Below are positions 63,553 through 64,000 of a DNA stretch of 64,000 nucleotides, one piece after another; position 1 is the first letter of the stretch, and each line of letters opens with the position of its first letter. A program made the position numbers and the translations under genes. The stretch comes from an uncultured Methanobrevibacter sp. (GTDB lineage Archaea; Methanobacteriota; Methanobacteria; Methanobacteriales; Methanobacteriaceae). The notes beneath the pieces are model-generated. The model did not search any database. It was not told the DNA's origin and was given only the letters and a program-made list of their open reading frames with translations. The stretch spans positions 1 to 64,000 of the forward strand of contig OMVY01000001.1 in the NCBI GenBank assembly GCA_900314635.1, in the 5' to 3' direction.

Positions 63553-64000
63553 ATGAAAATTTTAATAACCGGTGCTTATGGAATGCTGGGCTCTGATTTG
63601 AGGGATGTTCTCTCATCCCATGATGTAATAGCTGCTGGAAGCAAGGACTTAGATATCACCGACCGTGAAAAGGTTCTGGAATTTGTTAAGGAAAATTTTC
63701 CGGATATTGTTATTAATGCAGCGGCATATACTGCTGTGGATGATTGTGAAACCAATTTTGATGAAGCCTATCAAGTAAATGCAATAGGCCCTCGAAATCT
63801 TGCCATTGCATGCAGGGAAATAGATTCTCCTTTGGTCCACATCAGCACAGATTATGTCTTTGACGGCAGCAAGAAAACTCCTTTGGTGGAGGATGATCCA
63901 ATCGGACCCAAGAGCGCTTACGGAAAGACCAAGCTTGAAGGGGAGAAGTTCATTGAAGAGATATTGGATAAATATTTCATTCTCAGGACAGCCTGGCTCT
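63553..64000 (+). CDS. rfbD: dTDP-4-dehydrorhamnose reductase, truncated by window end
   Basis: The first 149 codons are present; the gene continues beyond the window. The product is a short-chain dehydrogenase with ILITGAYGMLGSDLRDVL at the start, NAAAYTAVDDCETNFDEAYQ near 57, HISTDYVFDGSKKTP near 96 with the catalytic Thr/Asp region, and SAYGKTKLEGEKF near 121 with the Tyr and Lys of the active site. It makes dTDP-L-rhamnose for surface glycans. ACAGGTGCTTAT precedes the ATG. The other rhamnose genes are likely to lie just outside. Confidence 0.92.
   Translation, partial: MKILITGAYGMLGSDLRDVLSSHDVIAAGSKDLDITDREKVLEFVKENFPDIVINAAAYTAVDDCETNFDEAYQVNAIGPRNLAIACREIDSPLVHISTDYVFDGSKKTPLVEDDPIGPKSAYGKTKLEGEKFIEEILDKYFILRTAWL

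Overview
The window is low-GC archaeal DNA from a methanogen, most likely a Methanobrevibacter-type member of the Methanobacteriales. The support is methanogenesis marker protein 11, a sirohydrochlorin nickelochelatase for coenzyme F430, thiol:fumarate reductase subunit A, the DNA polymerase D small subunit, Orc1/Cdc6, an archaeal histone, UPF0147 and DUF2299 proteins, and very AT-rich spacers. No rRNA, tRNA, CRISPR array or intact insertion sequence was recognised.

Layout. (1) 198-2538: tandem-domain PurE and a UbiD-family decarboxylase, probably of the archaeal mevalonate pathway. (2) 2578-14584: nine co-oriented genes that look like a surface-polymer locus with bacterial teichoic-acid logic: sn-glycerol-3-phosphate dehydrogenase, a TagD-like cytidylyltransferase fused to a Gfo/Idh/MocA domain, two LicD-like proteins (the second without the Asp cluster), an aminotransferase, an opine-dehydrogenase-like enzyme, a large GT2 protein, a LicC-like nucleotidyltransferase and a CDP-glycerol glycerophosphotransferase. 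Archaeal lipids use sn-glycerol-1-phosphate, so a self-contained route to CDP-glycerol is notable. (3) 14697-26604: mostly minus-strand metabolism (AmrS, ThiL, cytosine-deaminase-like enzyme, CfbA with a His-rich stretch, MgtE/SLC41 transporter with a PhoU/RCK_C partner, a cobalamin-type methylase) and two plus-strand exported proteins. (4) 26809-41242: a replication and chromatin neighbourhood: DP1, Orc1/Cdc6 with a 0.9-kb origin-like region carrying TTTACACTTGAAA boxes, an AAA ATPase/TOPRIM pair, pyrB with an apparent ATT start, hisG and a histone. (5) 41479-50885: MTA/SAH/5'-deoxyadenosine deaminase, a HepT/MntA toxin-antitoxin pair, an Fe-S aldo/keto reductase, a 2TM/LytTR/DUF3021 module, a MacB-type ABC exporter with an isolated origin-box match between its genes, and an unknown/HEAT-repeat pair. 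(6) 51048-58667: tfrA, ribB behind a clear FMN riboswitch, an AAA/DUF4143 ATPase behind four 40-bp palindromic repeats, marker protein 11, ribH, a 28-residue membrane microprotein and a GT2 enzyme. (7) 58855-64000: leuC-leuD-leuB, a WecC-like dehydrogenase and the start of rfbD, which runs off the window.

The most interesting items are the glycerol-phosphate polymer locus, the FMN riboswitch in an archaeon, the palindromic array before the DUF4143 gene, the origin with an outlying box, the ATT start of pyrB and the unannotated microprotein. All functional calls are from reading motifs; no database search was run.
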